NCBI RefSeq assembly: GCF_024972735.1
Contig: NZ_CP087723.1
Span: 248,001-312,000, forward strand
Source of the DNA: Halalkaliarchaeum sp. AArc-CO
GTDB lineage: Archaea; Halobacteriota; Halobacteria; Halobacteriales; Haloferacaceae
Length of the DNA: 64,000 nucleotides
Direction of reading: 5' to 3'
The notes beneath the pieces are model-generated. The model did no database searches, was not told where the DNA came from, and worked only from the letters and a program-made list of their open reading frames with translations. Within the stretch, counting starts at the first letter, position 1; each line of letters begins with the position of its first letter. Below, one piece after another: positions 42,349 through 51,469 of the stretch. A program made the position numbers and the translations under genes.

Positions 42349-43185
42349 TCACCGCCGCAGGTTCTCGATCCGCTTTTCGGTGGGCGGATGCGTCGAGAAG
42401 ATCCGCTGGAGGGTGCTCCGGTCGGCGTTGAAGATACACAGCGCGTTGACGCCGCTGTCGTCGATCCGGGACTCCCGGCCCTCGGCGCTGCGGGAGATCT
42501 TCTCGAGGGCGCGGGCGAGCGGATCTCCGGAGCCGATGTAGCGCCGGGCGGTGTCGTCGGCGACGTACTCGCGGTACCGGGAGATCGCCATCACGAAGAT
42601 CATCACCAGGAAGTTCGCCAGGATGGAGGCGATCCAGGCGACGACGAAACTCCCCGGGTTGTCCTCGCCCAGCACCTGGACGAAGAAGAACACCGCGTAG
42701 CCGACGATCGTCGCGATCGACTGGCCGAGGGTCATCATCACGGTGTCGCGGTTCTTGAGGTGCGCGAGCTCGTGGGCGATCACCCCTTCGAGCTCGTCGT
42801 CTTCGAGCACCTGCATGAGCTCGGTCGAGACGACGACGATACCGGCCCCCTTGCGGCCGGTCGCGAAGGCGTTCGGGACGCCCATTTCGGCGACCATCAG
42901 CCGGGGCTTTTCCATGTCCATGTCCCGGCACAGCGACTCGGTCATCTGATGGACTTTCCGGAACTGGGGGTGATCCTCCGGCATGTCCTGGGCGCCGGCA
43001 CTCCTGATCGCCAGCCACTTGCCGAGTTTGTACTGGCCGGCCGGCAGCAGCACGATGCTGAGGAGGACGACCAGCAGCAGGTCGACCCCGAAAAACAGGT
43101 GGAAGAACCACGCCGCGGCCAGGTACAGGCCGAACAGGACGCTTCCGACGACTGCCATCCGGAGTTGCAGTCCAGTCTGGTTCAT
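42349..43185 (-). CDS. htpX: HtpX-like membrane zinc metalloprotease (paralogue 1)
   Basis: 278 residues. Membrane helices at about 12-32 and 34-52, then the zinc motif HELAH (His138, Glu139, His142) in VIAHELAHLKNRD, two more helices, and the distal Glu in SRYREYVADDTA. HtpX removes damaged membrane proteins. VPNAFATGRKGAGIVV is the usual pre-motif. The C-terminus ENLRR is short. ATG at 43185 begins MNQTGLQ; the frame upstream is not conserved. A paralogue is at 56630-57505. Confidence 0.92.
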   Translation of the reverse strand: MNQTGLQLRMAVVGSVLFGLYLAAAWFFHLFFGVDLLLVVLLSIVLLPAGQYKLGKWLAIRSAGAQDMPEDHPQFRKVHQMTESLCRDMDMEKPRLMVAEMGVPNAFATGRKGAGIVVVSTELMQVLEDDELEGVIAHELAHLKNRDTVMMTLGQSIATIVGYAVFFFVQVLGEDNPGSFVVAWIASILANFLVMIFVMAISRYREYVADDTARRYIGSGDPLARALEKISRSAEGRESRIDDSGVNALCIFNADRSTLQRIFSTHPPTEKRIENLRR

Positions 43186-43305
43186 GTGGATCTGGGTTGG
43201 AACTCGAGACGGTAAAAATTGGTTGACTCGAGGCAATCGAGGGAATCGACAGCGGTTCCGCCCCGTCCGTTGCTCGCGACAAACCCACACCGGACTGTCG
43301 TTCCC

Positions 43306-45816
43306 CTACTCTTCGGTCTGCCTGCTCTCGAGCAGTGCATACAGCGCGCCAGCAGAAAGCAGTGTCGCAGGAATACCGAATCCGGGGACGGTTTCGTCAG
43401 TTTTTGTCGGCGATTGCTCTGTGGGTTCCGTCGTTTCTGTGGGAGTAGGGTCGTCTTCGGTCGGCGTGGCGGTGGGTGTTTGTGTCTCTGCGACTCCCTC
43501 GATCAGGTCTTCGGCCTCGGTTGCCAATGACTGTGCGACCTCGAGGGCGTTGTACTGCAACACTCGTTCGGCTTTGTCGAGTTTAGCGCCCGCGCGAACA
43601 GCGAGTGGCTCCCTGTCGGTGTCCGTCGCCTCGATCACGGTTCGGATCTCCTCGATCTGTTCGCGTACCGTTTCTTCCGTCGTTTCTGGGGCTCTCTCGT
43701 CGAGGACGAGGATGCCCCACACTCGTACAGTTGGCACCTGGAGCGATATCCCATCGTCTGTCGGCTCTACGGAGAGATCGGTGACTCCCTGTGGTGTGTA
43801 GTACGTTGCCTCATCAGCAGCCTCGGACAGCGACACTGCGAGATCGTCGAGTCGATCCATCTCGTCGGTTTCGCGGTCGTATTCGTAGTTTACGAGGTGG
43901 ACGATCGTGGTCCCTGCGTTCGTGAAGACGGACACGCCAACGTCGGTGTCTGTCTCGATCGAGACGTGGGGTGAATCATCGTCGAGTGCCTCTCGGAACC
44001 GGTCTGCGCTTTCCCCTGTTCCGTGCTGATTCGGCTCAGTATCCAGCACGGTCGCTCGGTCGGCTTCGTCCAGGTGGGCACGGAGGTCATCTCGTGGTTG
44101 GTACTCTTCGGATCGCACCGGTGGTGTTCCTGTAGCGATCACCGTTGTCCCTGTATCGAGTGCAGCAGTAATCGCCTCGGCGTGGCGATCGGAGACGCAT
44201 TCGACGCCGGGAAGCACGAGGCGGTCGTACGACTGCAGTCGTTCTGTCTGTTCGGGGGCTTCCCAGAGGTCGGGCATATCGAGAATGACGACGTCGTAGG
44301 GAACGTGTTGGTTCCGGAGGACGTTTGCGACCTCACCCAGCGCAACCGAATGATCCGCCCGATACGTCCCCCATTCAGGTGTCCGTTGCCACAACAGCGT
44401 CGGTAGTGACACGGCAACGACCGTCTCGGAAGCCTCCGTGACGTCGGTGAGGTATGGCTCCATCGCACGAAGGAAATCGGCACACTGGTGGAGTTCATCC
44501 GGAATCGTTCCATCCGGCTGCATCCAACTGTTGACTGCTCGGTCCGCATGTGAATTCGGGAGACCAGTCATCGGAAGACTCCGCCTGACCCCGTTGCTGT
44601 ACGCCTGTGCGACGTGAAACTGCATGAGCGTCGGGTACTGGTCACTGGTCTCCAGTCCGGCAGTCGTTGTGAAGTTCTCGAACATGCGTCCCCAGGCTCG
44701 GACTGGTTTTTCGAATCGGCCGGCTGCCCGACCGATTTTCATCGACATATCGTGGGGTCGTTCCGGCGGAACCGTGGGCTGTGTTTCGATCGAGATGACG
44801 TCTACGTGATCGGATTTGTAGATACTTGCCGGCGAGAGGTGATTCCATTGGAGACCGAAGCCGAGCCCGAAGACGGTGTATCCGGTGTCACGGGCCGGTG
44901 CGCGAGCCACCGCTTCGGAGAAGACGTCGTCGACAAATTCGCGTTGTTCGGTGTGTTGAAACATCGCGTATTCTCGAAAGACGGGATCCGCTGCGGGTGT
45001 CGAGGTCTCTGCTGGTGTGACCCCGGCAGCTTCGAAGTAGTCGAGGACGTCGAAGGACGCCGGATCGTCGATTCCGAGTTCCGAACGCCTGTGGTCCGGG
45101 AGTGCTGTGAGGTGCTCGCGGAACGCAGTCTGGGCCCACTCCGAGAAATCAAGTCCAGAATGAATCCCCTGGACCGGCGAATCGATCCAGAACTCGGTGG
45201 CCCCCCACGCGAGGATTTCTGCGCCCGTTCGTATCAGTCGATCGCGCGTTCCTTCCGCGAACGAGGAGGGATTGATCGTCTCCTGGTCCTCGCCGTGGGG
45301 CATCCGCGGCTGCCGGTCGAACGACTCGGCTGCCAGTGCATTCGGGTGCCATACTGTGGATCCATCGGGATACTCCCACCGTTCGTCTTCGGGAAGCTGC
45401 TCGTACCAATCCGGGTGGAGCTGGTCCGTATTGATGTAGGCATGCACTCCGAGTGAGAACGGCAGATCGTACGTGTTCGCGACAGATCGGATCTCCCGGT
45501 GCCGAGCTGCATACCCCCGACTGTCGGGGCCGTGCCATCCGGTCAAGTCGAGTTCGTTCAGGAGATCCGGGTCGAGTTGCAGGACCGCTCTGATCGCCCG
45601 TGTCCGATCCGCGTCGTCCCACCCTCGCTGCTCCTGGAGCGCATGGTTGAGGTGATTGACCATGAGGAAGGCGTCGGCAGTTCCCGTGTGTTGATCGGCT
45701 TCGTGGGTCCGGACGGTTTCGGCGGCACGTCCCCCTTCCACAGTCGCCATCGCACCGACCCCGAGTATCCCACAGAGCTGAAGATAATTCCGCCGCAGAA
45801 TCGCGTCTCGAGACAT
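43306..45816 (-). CDS. Tat-exported glycoside-hydrolase-like protein with PGF-CTERM-like tail
   Basis: 836 residues. MSRDAILRRNYLQLCGILGVGAMATV is a twin-arginine signal. The body looks like a TIM-barrel glycosidase-like domain (WHGPDSRGYAARHREIRS, GATEFWIDSPVQGIHSG) followed by a Rossmann-like domain (PYDVVILDMPDLWEAPEQTERLQSYDRLVLPG) and a beta-domain, as in family 42-like or related proteins. I cannot assign the family. Near the end comes a Thr/Pro-rich stalk (TPTATPTEDDPTPTETTEPT), then VPGFGIPATLLSAGALYALLESRQ, a PGF-CTERM-like signal. It should be a client of the archaeosortase encoded at 5247. Confidence 0.7.
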   Translation of the reverse strand: MSRDAILRRNYLQLCGILGVGAMATVEGGRAAETVRTHEADQHTGTADAFLMVNHLNHALQEQRGWDDADRTRAIRAVLQLDPDLLNELDLTGWHGPDSRGYAARHREIRSVANTYDLPFSLGVHAYINTDQLHPDWYEQLPEDERWEYPDGSTVWHPNALAAESFDRQPRMPHGEDQETINPSSFAEGTRDRLIRTGAEILAWGATEFWIDSPVQGIHSGLDFSEWAQTAFREHLTALPDHRRSELGIDDPASFDVLDYFEAAGVTPAETSTPAADPVFREYAMFQHTEQREFVDDVFSEAVARAPARDTGYTVFGLGFGLQWNHLSPASIYKSDHVDVISIETQPTVPPERPHDMSMKIGRAAGRFEKPVRAWGRMFENFTTTAGLETSDQYPTLMQFHVAQAYSNGVRRSLPMTGLPNSHADRAVNSWMQPDGTIPDELHQCADFLRAMEPYLTDVTEASETVVAVSLPTLLWQRTPEWGTYRADHSVALGEVANVLRNQHVPYDVVILDMPDLWEAPEQTERLQSYDRLVLPGVECVSDRHAEAITAALDTGTTVIATGTPPVRSEEYQPRDDLRAHLDEADRATVLDTEPNQHGTGESADRFREALDDDSPHVSIETDTDVGVSVFTNAGTTIVHLVNYEYDRETDEMDRLDDLAVSLSEAADEATYYTPQGVTDLSVEPTDDGISLQVPTVRVWGILVLDERAPETTEETVREQIEEIRTVIEATDTDREPLAVRAGAKLDKAERVLQYNALEVAQSLATEAEDLIEGVAETQTPTATPTEDDPTPTETTEPTEQSPTKTDETVPGFGIPATLLSAGALYALLESRQTEE

Positions 45817-45898
45817 ACTCACCCGTCGATGCAGTGTGTCATAATCCCTTCGCCGAGGGTGGGGGAGCGTGGCCGCGAGTGGATCCAGTCCATTCCCG

Positions 45899-46015
45899 TC
45901 ACCTGTCGACGGATTCGAGTTCGATCGACCGGTCCTCGGTTGCTTCCACGTCCAGGATCCGTTCGAGTTGCTCCTCGAACTCCGCCTCGGAGAGTTCATG
46001 GACTGTGGCGTCCAA
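45899..46015 (-). pseudogene. possible small gene or C-terminal gene fragment
   Basis: The frame ends DATVHELSEAEFEEQLERILDV, then EATEDRSIELESVDR and TGA. It is preceded by an in-frame TAG and offers only a TTG as start. The acidic, helical composition is typical of true haloarchaeal protein, whereas other frames here are arginine-rich. Most likely the remaining end of a gene lost between the reductase and the secreted protein. Confidence 0.35.
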
Positions 46016-46047
46016 ACACTATTGCGTCGTTCCCTCCAACTCGGAGT

Positions 46048-47079
46048 ATGACGAACACCAACCGTGAGTGGATTCTCGCCGAGCGGCCGGTCGGCGAGCC
46101 CGATACAGCGTGTTTTGACTTACAGGAAACCGACGTCCCCACACACGGGTCAGGGGAGCTGCTCGTCCGGACGCGATATCTCTCGGTCGATCCATACATG
46201 CGCGGCCGAATGCGCGATTCGAAATCCTATGCGGAGCCGTGGGACGTGGGTGACACACTTCGAGGCGGGATCGTCGGCGAGGTTGTCGAAAGTGAGAGTG
46301 ACGACTACCACGAGGGCGATCTCGTTACCGGGGAAGGGACGTGGGGGGATTACTCCGTTCTCGATACGGAGGAGGTTGTCCCTGTCGATCCCTCGGTCGC
46401 GAACCCCGAAGCGTATCTCGGTGTCCTCGGAATGCCGGGTCGGACGGCGTACTTCGGCTTGCTGGAGGTTGGCGAACCCAAGCCCGGCGACACGGTCGTC
46501 GTTTCCGGTGCGGCCGGTGCGGTCGGATCAGTCGTCGGCCAGATCGCGAAACGAAACGGGTGTCAGGTGGTCGGATTCGCAGGTAGCGACGAGAAGACCG
46601 CATGGCTCACTGACGATCTCGGGTTCGATACTGCAATAAACTACAAAACGACTGACGACTACCGTGCTGCGCTCGAGGACGCCGCACCCGGCGGCGTGGA
46701 CGTGTATTTCGACAACGTTGGCGGCCCGATCACGGATGCGGTTTTCACGAAACTCAATCTTGACGCTCGCGTCGCCGTCTGCGGGCAGATCGCCCATTAT
46801 AATGACGAGGAGCCGCCGACAGGCCCGCGGAAGCTTCCACAACTGATCGCCCCGCGAGCGAAGGTTCAAGGGCTGCTCGTGAGTGATTTTTCCACCCGAT
46901 TCGGCGAGGCGAACGAACGGATCTCCCGGTGGGTGGCAAGCGGGGAACTTGACCACCGGGAGACGATTGTCGAAGGGTTAGAGAACGCCCCCGATGCTTT
47001 TCTTGGCCTATTCGAGGGCGACAACATCGGCAAACAAGTGGTGCGAGTCTCGTCTCCAGCGGGAGACGATACTCGCTAG
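46048..47079 (+). CDS. zinc-free medium-chain NADP-dependent reductase
   Basis: 343 residues. Typical features of 2-alkenal/leukotriene B4/curcumin-type reductases: YLSVDPYMRGRM, GDTLRGGIVGEVVES, GMPGRTAYFGLLEV, the dinucleotide loop VVSGAAGAVGSVVGQIAK, GGVDVYFDNVGGPITDAVF, and AKVQGLLVSDF. No zinc ligands. It reduces activated double bonds, probably in detoxification. The ATG at 46048 starts MTNTNREWILAERP, and homologues start this way. Confidence 0.9.
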   Translation: MTNTNREWILAERPVGEPDTACFDLQETDVPTHGSGELLVRTRYLSVDPYMRGRMRDSKSYAEPWDVGDTLRGGIVGEVVESESDDYHEGDLVTGEGTWGDYSVLDTEEVVPVDPSVANPEAYLGVLGMPGRTAYFGLLEVGEPKPGDTVVVSGAAGAVGSVVGQIAKRNGCQVVGFAGSDEKTAWLTDDLGFDTAINYKTTDDYRAALEDAAPGGVDVYFDNVGGPITDAVFTKLNLDARVAVCGQIAHYNDEEPPTGPRKLPQLIAPRAKVQGLLVSDFSTRFGEANERISRWVASGELDHRETIVEGLENAPDAFLGLFEGDNIGKQVVRVSSPAGDDTR

Positions 47080-47187
47080 GAGTACACCTCTTCTGCAGGT
47101 CCTTTTAAAACCGGCGCGATCGCCGAGAACTCTCATCGAATTCGCTTAACAAGTACCATTACAAGTGTCGCGGGCGCTCCGTCAATT

Positions 47188-48654
47188 ATGAGTGATGAGC
47201 GCCGGATGACCACGGACCGATTCTACGGCGGTGTCACGAACCGCCTCGAGAACCTCCGATCGATGCTCGAGTACGTCCGGGCTCACCATCCGCCCCGTGA
47301 ACAACTCGTTGACTGGGTACTCTCAAATACTCCTGCAGGAAGTTCTGACGCCGTGGATCATCACCTGGCGTTTCTGGCGTCGATCGAACTGATCGACCTC
47401 ACCGACGAGGAGTGTACACTAGCCGAGTACGGGGAGCAGTGGCTGCAAACCCAGGAACCAGAAACGCTATACAAGGCACTTTCAGAGGGTGTGAAAGGCT
47501 TCGAGACGATCCTTACTGCTCTCAGTCAGGGGTCGATGACTGACGAGGAAATCATGACGTTGCTGACCAGCAGGTTCGACGAAGCCGAAATGTCTACGCC
47601 CGGGCCAGCAATCCGACATCGGGAATGGTTGCAAGTACTGGGCTATCTCACACGTGAAGACGGGGTCAACCGAATCACGGACACAGGTGAAGCGCTCGTG
47701 GCTGAAAAGGGGGACCACAGCGATCTTTCTCCGTCAATATGGAGGCCACCGGACGGTGTGTCGGTGGGGGATACACTCACCCAGGACGAAATCGAAGCAG
47801 CGTTCGAGACGGGGTTTGGCTACCGTATTACTGGCATCAATCCACGTCGAGACGATCACGACCACCGCTACGTCCTCGTGTTTGCCAGGGAGGATGGTCC
47901 CTACGATGATTCCGTGCGAGACGGCCAATTCGAGTATATTGGTGAAGGGCTTTCCGGCGATCAAAGCGAAACGTCACCCGGAAATTCGACGCTCATCGAC
48001 GCGACTTCATCGGATATTCCGGTGCATTTCTTCTACCAGAATACGACTGAAGACGGCTGGGAGTACCAGGGACTCGTTGACGTCTGCGACTACGAGTTCA
48101 AGAAACGAGATGGTCGTGAGGTTCTCGTTTTTACGATGGAACACCAGGATGTAGACGGAACTGATCGAACAGACTCCGGAGATCACACTCTCACGGCTGA
48201 ACAGGAAATCCTCGAAGAGGTACTGGCGGAGGAATCGGACACACATTCGAGCGAGGAGTCGTATACTGAGGTGCGACAGCGGGTTCGAGATACTGTATTC
48301 CGGCGGCTCGTGCGACAAATCTACGACGGAACCTGTGCGATTTGCGGGCAGTGTCGGGAGACGCCCGACGGTATCCCTGAGGTGGAAGCCGCCCACATAC
48401 GTCCGAAGGAAGACGGTGGTCCGGATACGGTCGCGAATGGACTTGCCCTTTGTAAGCTCCATCACTGGGCGTTCGACAACGGGTGGCTCGCTGTTAGCGA
48501 TGACTACGAAATCCTCGTGAAGGAGGCCCCGGACCGCGACGGCTATTACGAATTCAAGCAACTCGAAGGAAAGCGTCTGGAGTTGCCTGACAACGACGCG
48601 GTACTGCCTGCATCGAAGTATTTGAAGAAGCACCGGGAGCTACAGGACTTCTGA
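47188..48654 (+). CDS. HNH endonuclease with modified-DNA-reader-like domain
   Basis: 488 residues, three parts. The first 190 residues are helical (DRFYGGVTNRLENLRSMLEYVRAH, EYGEQWLQTQEPETLYKALSEGVKGFETIL) with winged-helix look. About 195-325 resembles the SRA-like/PUA-like reader of McrA-type enzymes (FEYIGEGLSGDQSETSPGN, WEYQGLVDVCDYEFKKRDG). The C-terminus is a complete HNH nuclease: CAICG at 383-387, AAHIRPKEDGG and LCKLHHWAFDNGWL. It is probably a type IV-like restriction enzyme against modified DNA, and has no methylase neighbour. GC content is below that of neighbouring genes. Confidence 0.8.
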   Translation: MSDERRMTTDRFYGGVTNRLENLRSMLEYVRAHHPPREQLVDWVLSNTPAGSSDAVDHHLAFLASIELIDLTDEECTLAEYGEQWLQTQEPETLYKALSEGVKGFETILTALSQGSMTDEEIMTLLTSRFDEAEMSTPGPAIRHREWLQVLGYLTREDGVNRITDTGEALVAEKGDHSDLSPSIWRPPDGVSVGDTLTQDEIEAAFETGFGYRITGINPRRDDHDHRYVLVFAREDGPYDDSVRDGQFEYIGEGLSGDQSETSPGNSTLIDATSSDIPVHFFYQNTTEDGWEYQGLVDVCDYEFKKRDGREVLVFTMEHQDVDGTDRTDSGDHTLTAEQEILEEVLAEESDTHSSEESYTEVRQRVRDTVFRRLVRQIYDGTCAICGQCRETPDGIPEVEAAHIRPKEDGGPDTVANGLALCKLHHWAFDNGWLAVSDDYEILVKEAPDRDGYYEFKQLEGKRLELPDNDAVLPASKYLKKHRELQDF

Positions 48655-48754
48655 TAGGGGTTATCGCAGGGTAATAGATCCGAAAGAGGGAACCGAAAGC
48701 CGTGGCCGTGTCGAAGATTACTGGGATATACTGTCGGCTCTCACAGCACAGTCG

Positions 48755-49114
48755 TCAATATTCGTTTATCGAGCCTGTGTGGACACTCCCGTATCCATTA
48801 CAATTACCACAAGTTCCGTGGTATCGGCCGTCACCTCCACAGGTTCGACACTTGATTCTAGGACTCTTGGCGACCACAACCCCTATTCCATCACAAATGC
48901 CGCAGGTTCCGTGGTATCGACCGTCACCTCCACAGGTTCGACATTTGTACAGGTCTCCTCCCGACACCTTCTTCCAAACTACTCCATCACCATCACAAAT
49001 GCCGCAGGTTCCGTGGTATCGGCCGTCACCTCCACAGGTTGCACAGTCTAACAGAACTTTCTTAGATTCGCGCTTTATCACCAACTTGGTGTATTTCTCG
49101 AGCTTCGTCGCCAT
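48755..49114 (-). CDS. DnaJ-type zinc-repeat protein (three CxxCxGxG units)
   Basis: 119 residues. Three near-identical blocks CATCGGDGRYHGTCGICDG, CRTCGGDGRYHGTCGICDG and CRTCGGDGRYHGTCGNCNG, each with two CxxCxGxG-like motifs, are separated by short linkers. The arrangement equals the zinc-binding part of DnaJ without J or substrate domains. DNA of the blocks is repeated almost exactly (about 45 bases at 48808, 48900 and 48999). It is convergent with the HNH gene (stops 100 bases apart). Zinc-binding is certain in outline, function unknown. Confidence 0.78.
   Translation of the reverse strand: MATKLEKYTKLVIKRESKKVLLDCATCGGDGRYHGTCGICDGDGVVWKKVSGGDLYKCRTCGGDGRYHGTCGICDGIGVVVAKSPRIKCRTCGGDGRYHGTCGNCNGYGSVHTGSINEY
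48808..49044 (-). repeat. three 45-base direct repeats in the zinc-repeat gene
   Basis: Copies at about 48808-48850, 48900-48945 and 48999-49044, spaced by nearly 100 bases, encoding the repeated zinc units. Third-position identity shows recent duplication or gene conversion. Confidence 0.85.
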
Positions 49115-49620
49115 ATGGTCGTGACTGGGATAGAGGGATAATACTTTTTCTGCATGAATATCTGGGAGTAACCACCATATTTGAGCAGGTCAACCATTCT
49201 GAGGGCCGCTTTGTCTGACGTACGGTAATGTCTCCTCCTCGAGGTGTGCGACATCGTCCGGCGAACGTCGTAATTTACTACAGAGCCCGACGCTGATTAC
49301 TCCACCATTTCACTAAGACCGTGCTGACTACACGCTCTGTATCTTGCACTGTCTTCTCTAACTAGTTCTATTTCAACAGTTTGCCACTCCGATGCAACGC
49401 GATAAATCTGCTGTGAACGTTTCTATGACACGGTATGTGGTAATCGCTGCAATCTCGGCGGAGATCTTTTCTCGATAACCGATCCGGACTCTTCTCCCTG
49501 GCGATGGTCACACCGAGTGGATCCCCGGCCCGCCACACCCTGAAAAGAAACGAAGGTGAGCCAACGAGTCCGCACGGTCACAGCTGAGGGAATCGACTGG
49601 ATGGATTTCCAGGGAGGAAT
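49115..49620. other. 500-base gap with decayed sequence, no intact gene
   Basis: AT content is intermediate. On the minus strand a run of about 37 codons (ISVGLCSKLRRSPDDVAHLEEE then TLPYVRQSGPQNG, about 49194-49310) without a start looks like a gene remnant. The right end leads into the hairpin of a possible insertion-sequence end at 49616-49649. No RNA gene seen. Confidence 0.35.
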
Positions 49621-49649
49621 CTCCGTCCGTTAGGGCGGAGAGAGGGTCA
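49616..49649 (+). mobile_element. possible right end of an IS1341/IS605-type element
   Basis: GGAAT followed by a hairpin CTCCGTCC-GTTA-GGGCGGAG (49621-49640, one G-T pair) and GAGGGTCAA is the pattern found after tnpB genes in haloarchaeal IS200/IS605 elements. No tnpB is left upstream. The same hairpin could instead end the nhaC transcript, whose stop is at 49647. Confidence 0.4.
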
Positions 49650-51320
49650 ATCGTCGGACCCGCCCGCCTCGGCGTCCGGCTTCACCGGATCGTCGATCTC
49701 CTCTTGCGCGGCGTCGACCGCAACCGGCTCGACACCCTTGCGTCGGGCGTCCAGCTCCGAGAGCCCGTACACGAGCCCGACGAGCAGGAGCACGCCGACG
49801 GGCACCAGAACGAACGGCGTGATTCCGGTGAAGCCCCACACGAGCAACAGCACGATCGCGACGAGTCCCACCGTGACGGCGTAATACAGTTGCGTCCGGA
49901 CGTGATCGATCAGGTCGGCGCCGGTAAAGGTCGAGGAGAGCACCGACGTATCGGAGATCGGGGATGTGTGGTCGCCGAAGATCGACCCGGAGAAGATCGT
50001 CCCGACGACCGCCGCGACCATGGTGTGATCGCCCGTGAGGCTCCAGGCGACCGGGATCGCGATCGGCGTCAGGATGGCCATCGTACCCCACGAAGTGCCC
50101 GTGGAGAAGGCGATAAACGCAGCCAGGATCAACACCAGCGCCGGCAGGATCCCCGCCACCAGATACGCGTCGGCAAACCCGGCGACGTATTCGCCGGTCT
50201 CCAGCGCCGAGACCACCTCGCCGATCCCCCACGCGAGCACCAGGATCGACACTGCGGTGAGCATGATCCCGAACCCTTCGATCGTCGTGTCGGTCGCCTC
50301 GCCGAAGCCGAAGATGTCGTAAACCTTCCCCAGCACGAACCCGGAGACGATCATCGCGAACGAGCCGTAGATCAACGCCGCCGCGTAGTCGGCGTCGATG
50401 ATCATGTCCATCAGGGCCGCCCCCGGTTCGTAGCCCGTCCACAGGGCGGTGCCGAGCGTGACGACGACGAGAACGATCACGGGGACGAAGAAGTTCACCA
50501 GCCTGGGGTTGTCCCCGTGTGGCTCCCCGAGTTCGGCCTCGACGTCCTGCATCGGTCTTGCATCCTCGCGGTACACCTTCCCCGTCGACCACGACCGATG
50601 TTCCGCATCGAGCATCTCCCCGTAGTCCCGACGGGTACCGACGACGATTGCGACCATCGCGATCGCGAGCAGCGCGTACATGTTGTACGGGATCGAGTTG
50701 AGGAACACCTCGAAGGCGGAGGGATGCTCCGCCAGCCCGAGGTCGTCGTACGCGTCGGCGATCAATCCGAGCTGAAACGCCACCCACGAGGAGATCGCCA
50801 GCGTCGCCACCGGCGCCGCCGTCGAGTCGACGATGTACGACAGTTTCTCCCGGGAGATCCGGAGCTGGTCGGAGACGTCCTTCATCGAGCTGCCGACGAT
50901 CGCGGTGTTGGCGTAGTCGTCGAAGAACATCACGAGCCCCAGCACCCACGCCGCAATCCCGGCCTTTCGCTGGGTGTCGAGCCGCTCGAGCGCCCAGTCC
51001 CGGACGGCATACGAGCCACCGAGGTTCCAGATCATCGCCACGCCGGAGCCCAGAAACAGCGTGAACACCAGAATCATCGCGTGGAAGTCGTCGGCGATGG
51101 CGGCGACGATCCAGTCGAACGTCGGGAAAAAGCCGAAGCCGGCGCTCGCGACGTCGCTCACCCATCCGGCCGGATCCGCCAGTGGATTCGGCCCGCCGGC
51201 GTACAGGATCCCCCCGGACCAGATTCCGAGGAACAGCGACAGCACCGCCTTCCGCGTGATGATCGCCAGTACGATCGCGAGCAGCGGCGGGATCAGTGAC
51301 AGTATGCCAAATTCTGACAT
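49647..51320 (-). CDS. nhaC: NhaC-family Na+/H+ antiporter
   Basis: 557 residues, 11-12 membrane segments. Family landmarks: GVAMIWNLGGSYAVRDW, the acidic motif FFDDYANTAIVGSSMKDVSD in the membrane, DSTAAPVATLAISSWVAFQ, FSTGTSWGTMAILTPIAIP, and GSIFGDHTSPISDTSVLSS. The acidic C-terminal tail (about 30 residues) is cytoplasmic. It exports sodium and fits salt adaptation. ATG at 51320 begins MSEFGILSLIPPLL. Confidence 0.93.
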   Translation of the reverse strand: MSEFGILSLIPPLLAIVLAIITRKAVLSLFLGIWSGGILYAGGPNPLADPAGWVSDVASAGFGFFPTFDWIVAAIADDFHAMILVFTLFLGSGVAMIWNLGGSYAVRDWALERLDTQRKAGIAAWVLGLVMFFDDYANTAIVGSSMKDVSDQLRISREKLSYIVDSTAAPVATLAISSWVAFQLGLIADAYDDLGLAEHPSAFEVFLNSIPYNMYALLAIAMVAIVVGTRRDYGEMLDAEHRSWSTGKVYREDARPMQDVEAELGEPHGDNPRLVNFFVPVIVLVVVTLGTALWTGYEPGAALMDMIIDADYAAALIYGSFAMIVSGFVLGKVYDIFGFGEATDTTIEGFGIMLTAVSILVLAWGIGEVVSALETGEYVAGFADAYLVAGILPALVLILAAFIAFSTGTSWGTMAILTPIAIPVAWSLTGDHTMVAAVVGTIFSGSIFGDHTSPISDTSVLSSTFTGADLIDHVRTQLYYAVTVGLVAIVLLLVWGFTGITPFVLVPVGVLLLVGLVYGLSELDARRKGVEPVAVDAAQEEIDDPVKPDAEAGGSDD

Positions 51321-51469
51321 GCTCGGAGCACGACGGTCGATCTACTTAAAAATATAGTCGGCGGAGCGAACTGTGTACCGGTACCACGGCGAACGGATGT
51401 ACCACCGCCAGGACCACTTTCACTCCGGTCTACGTAGTTTGATTATCCAGGCCGACAGTCACCAGACTG

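Noticed and set aside
45869-46051. 60-codon plus-strand frame before the reductase
   Set aside because: The minus-strand reading is more protein-like, and homologues of the reductase start at 46048.
48808-49044. Spaced 45-base direct repeats considered as a CRISPR array
   Set aside because: Only three copies, spacing of about 95 bases, and the repeats encode zinc-binding units in one continuous frame. The spacers are also similar to one another.
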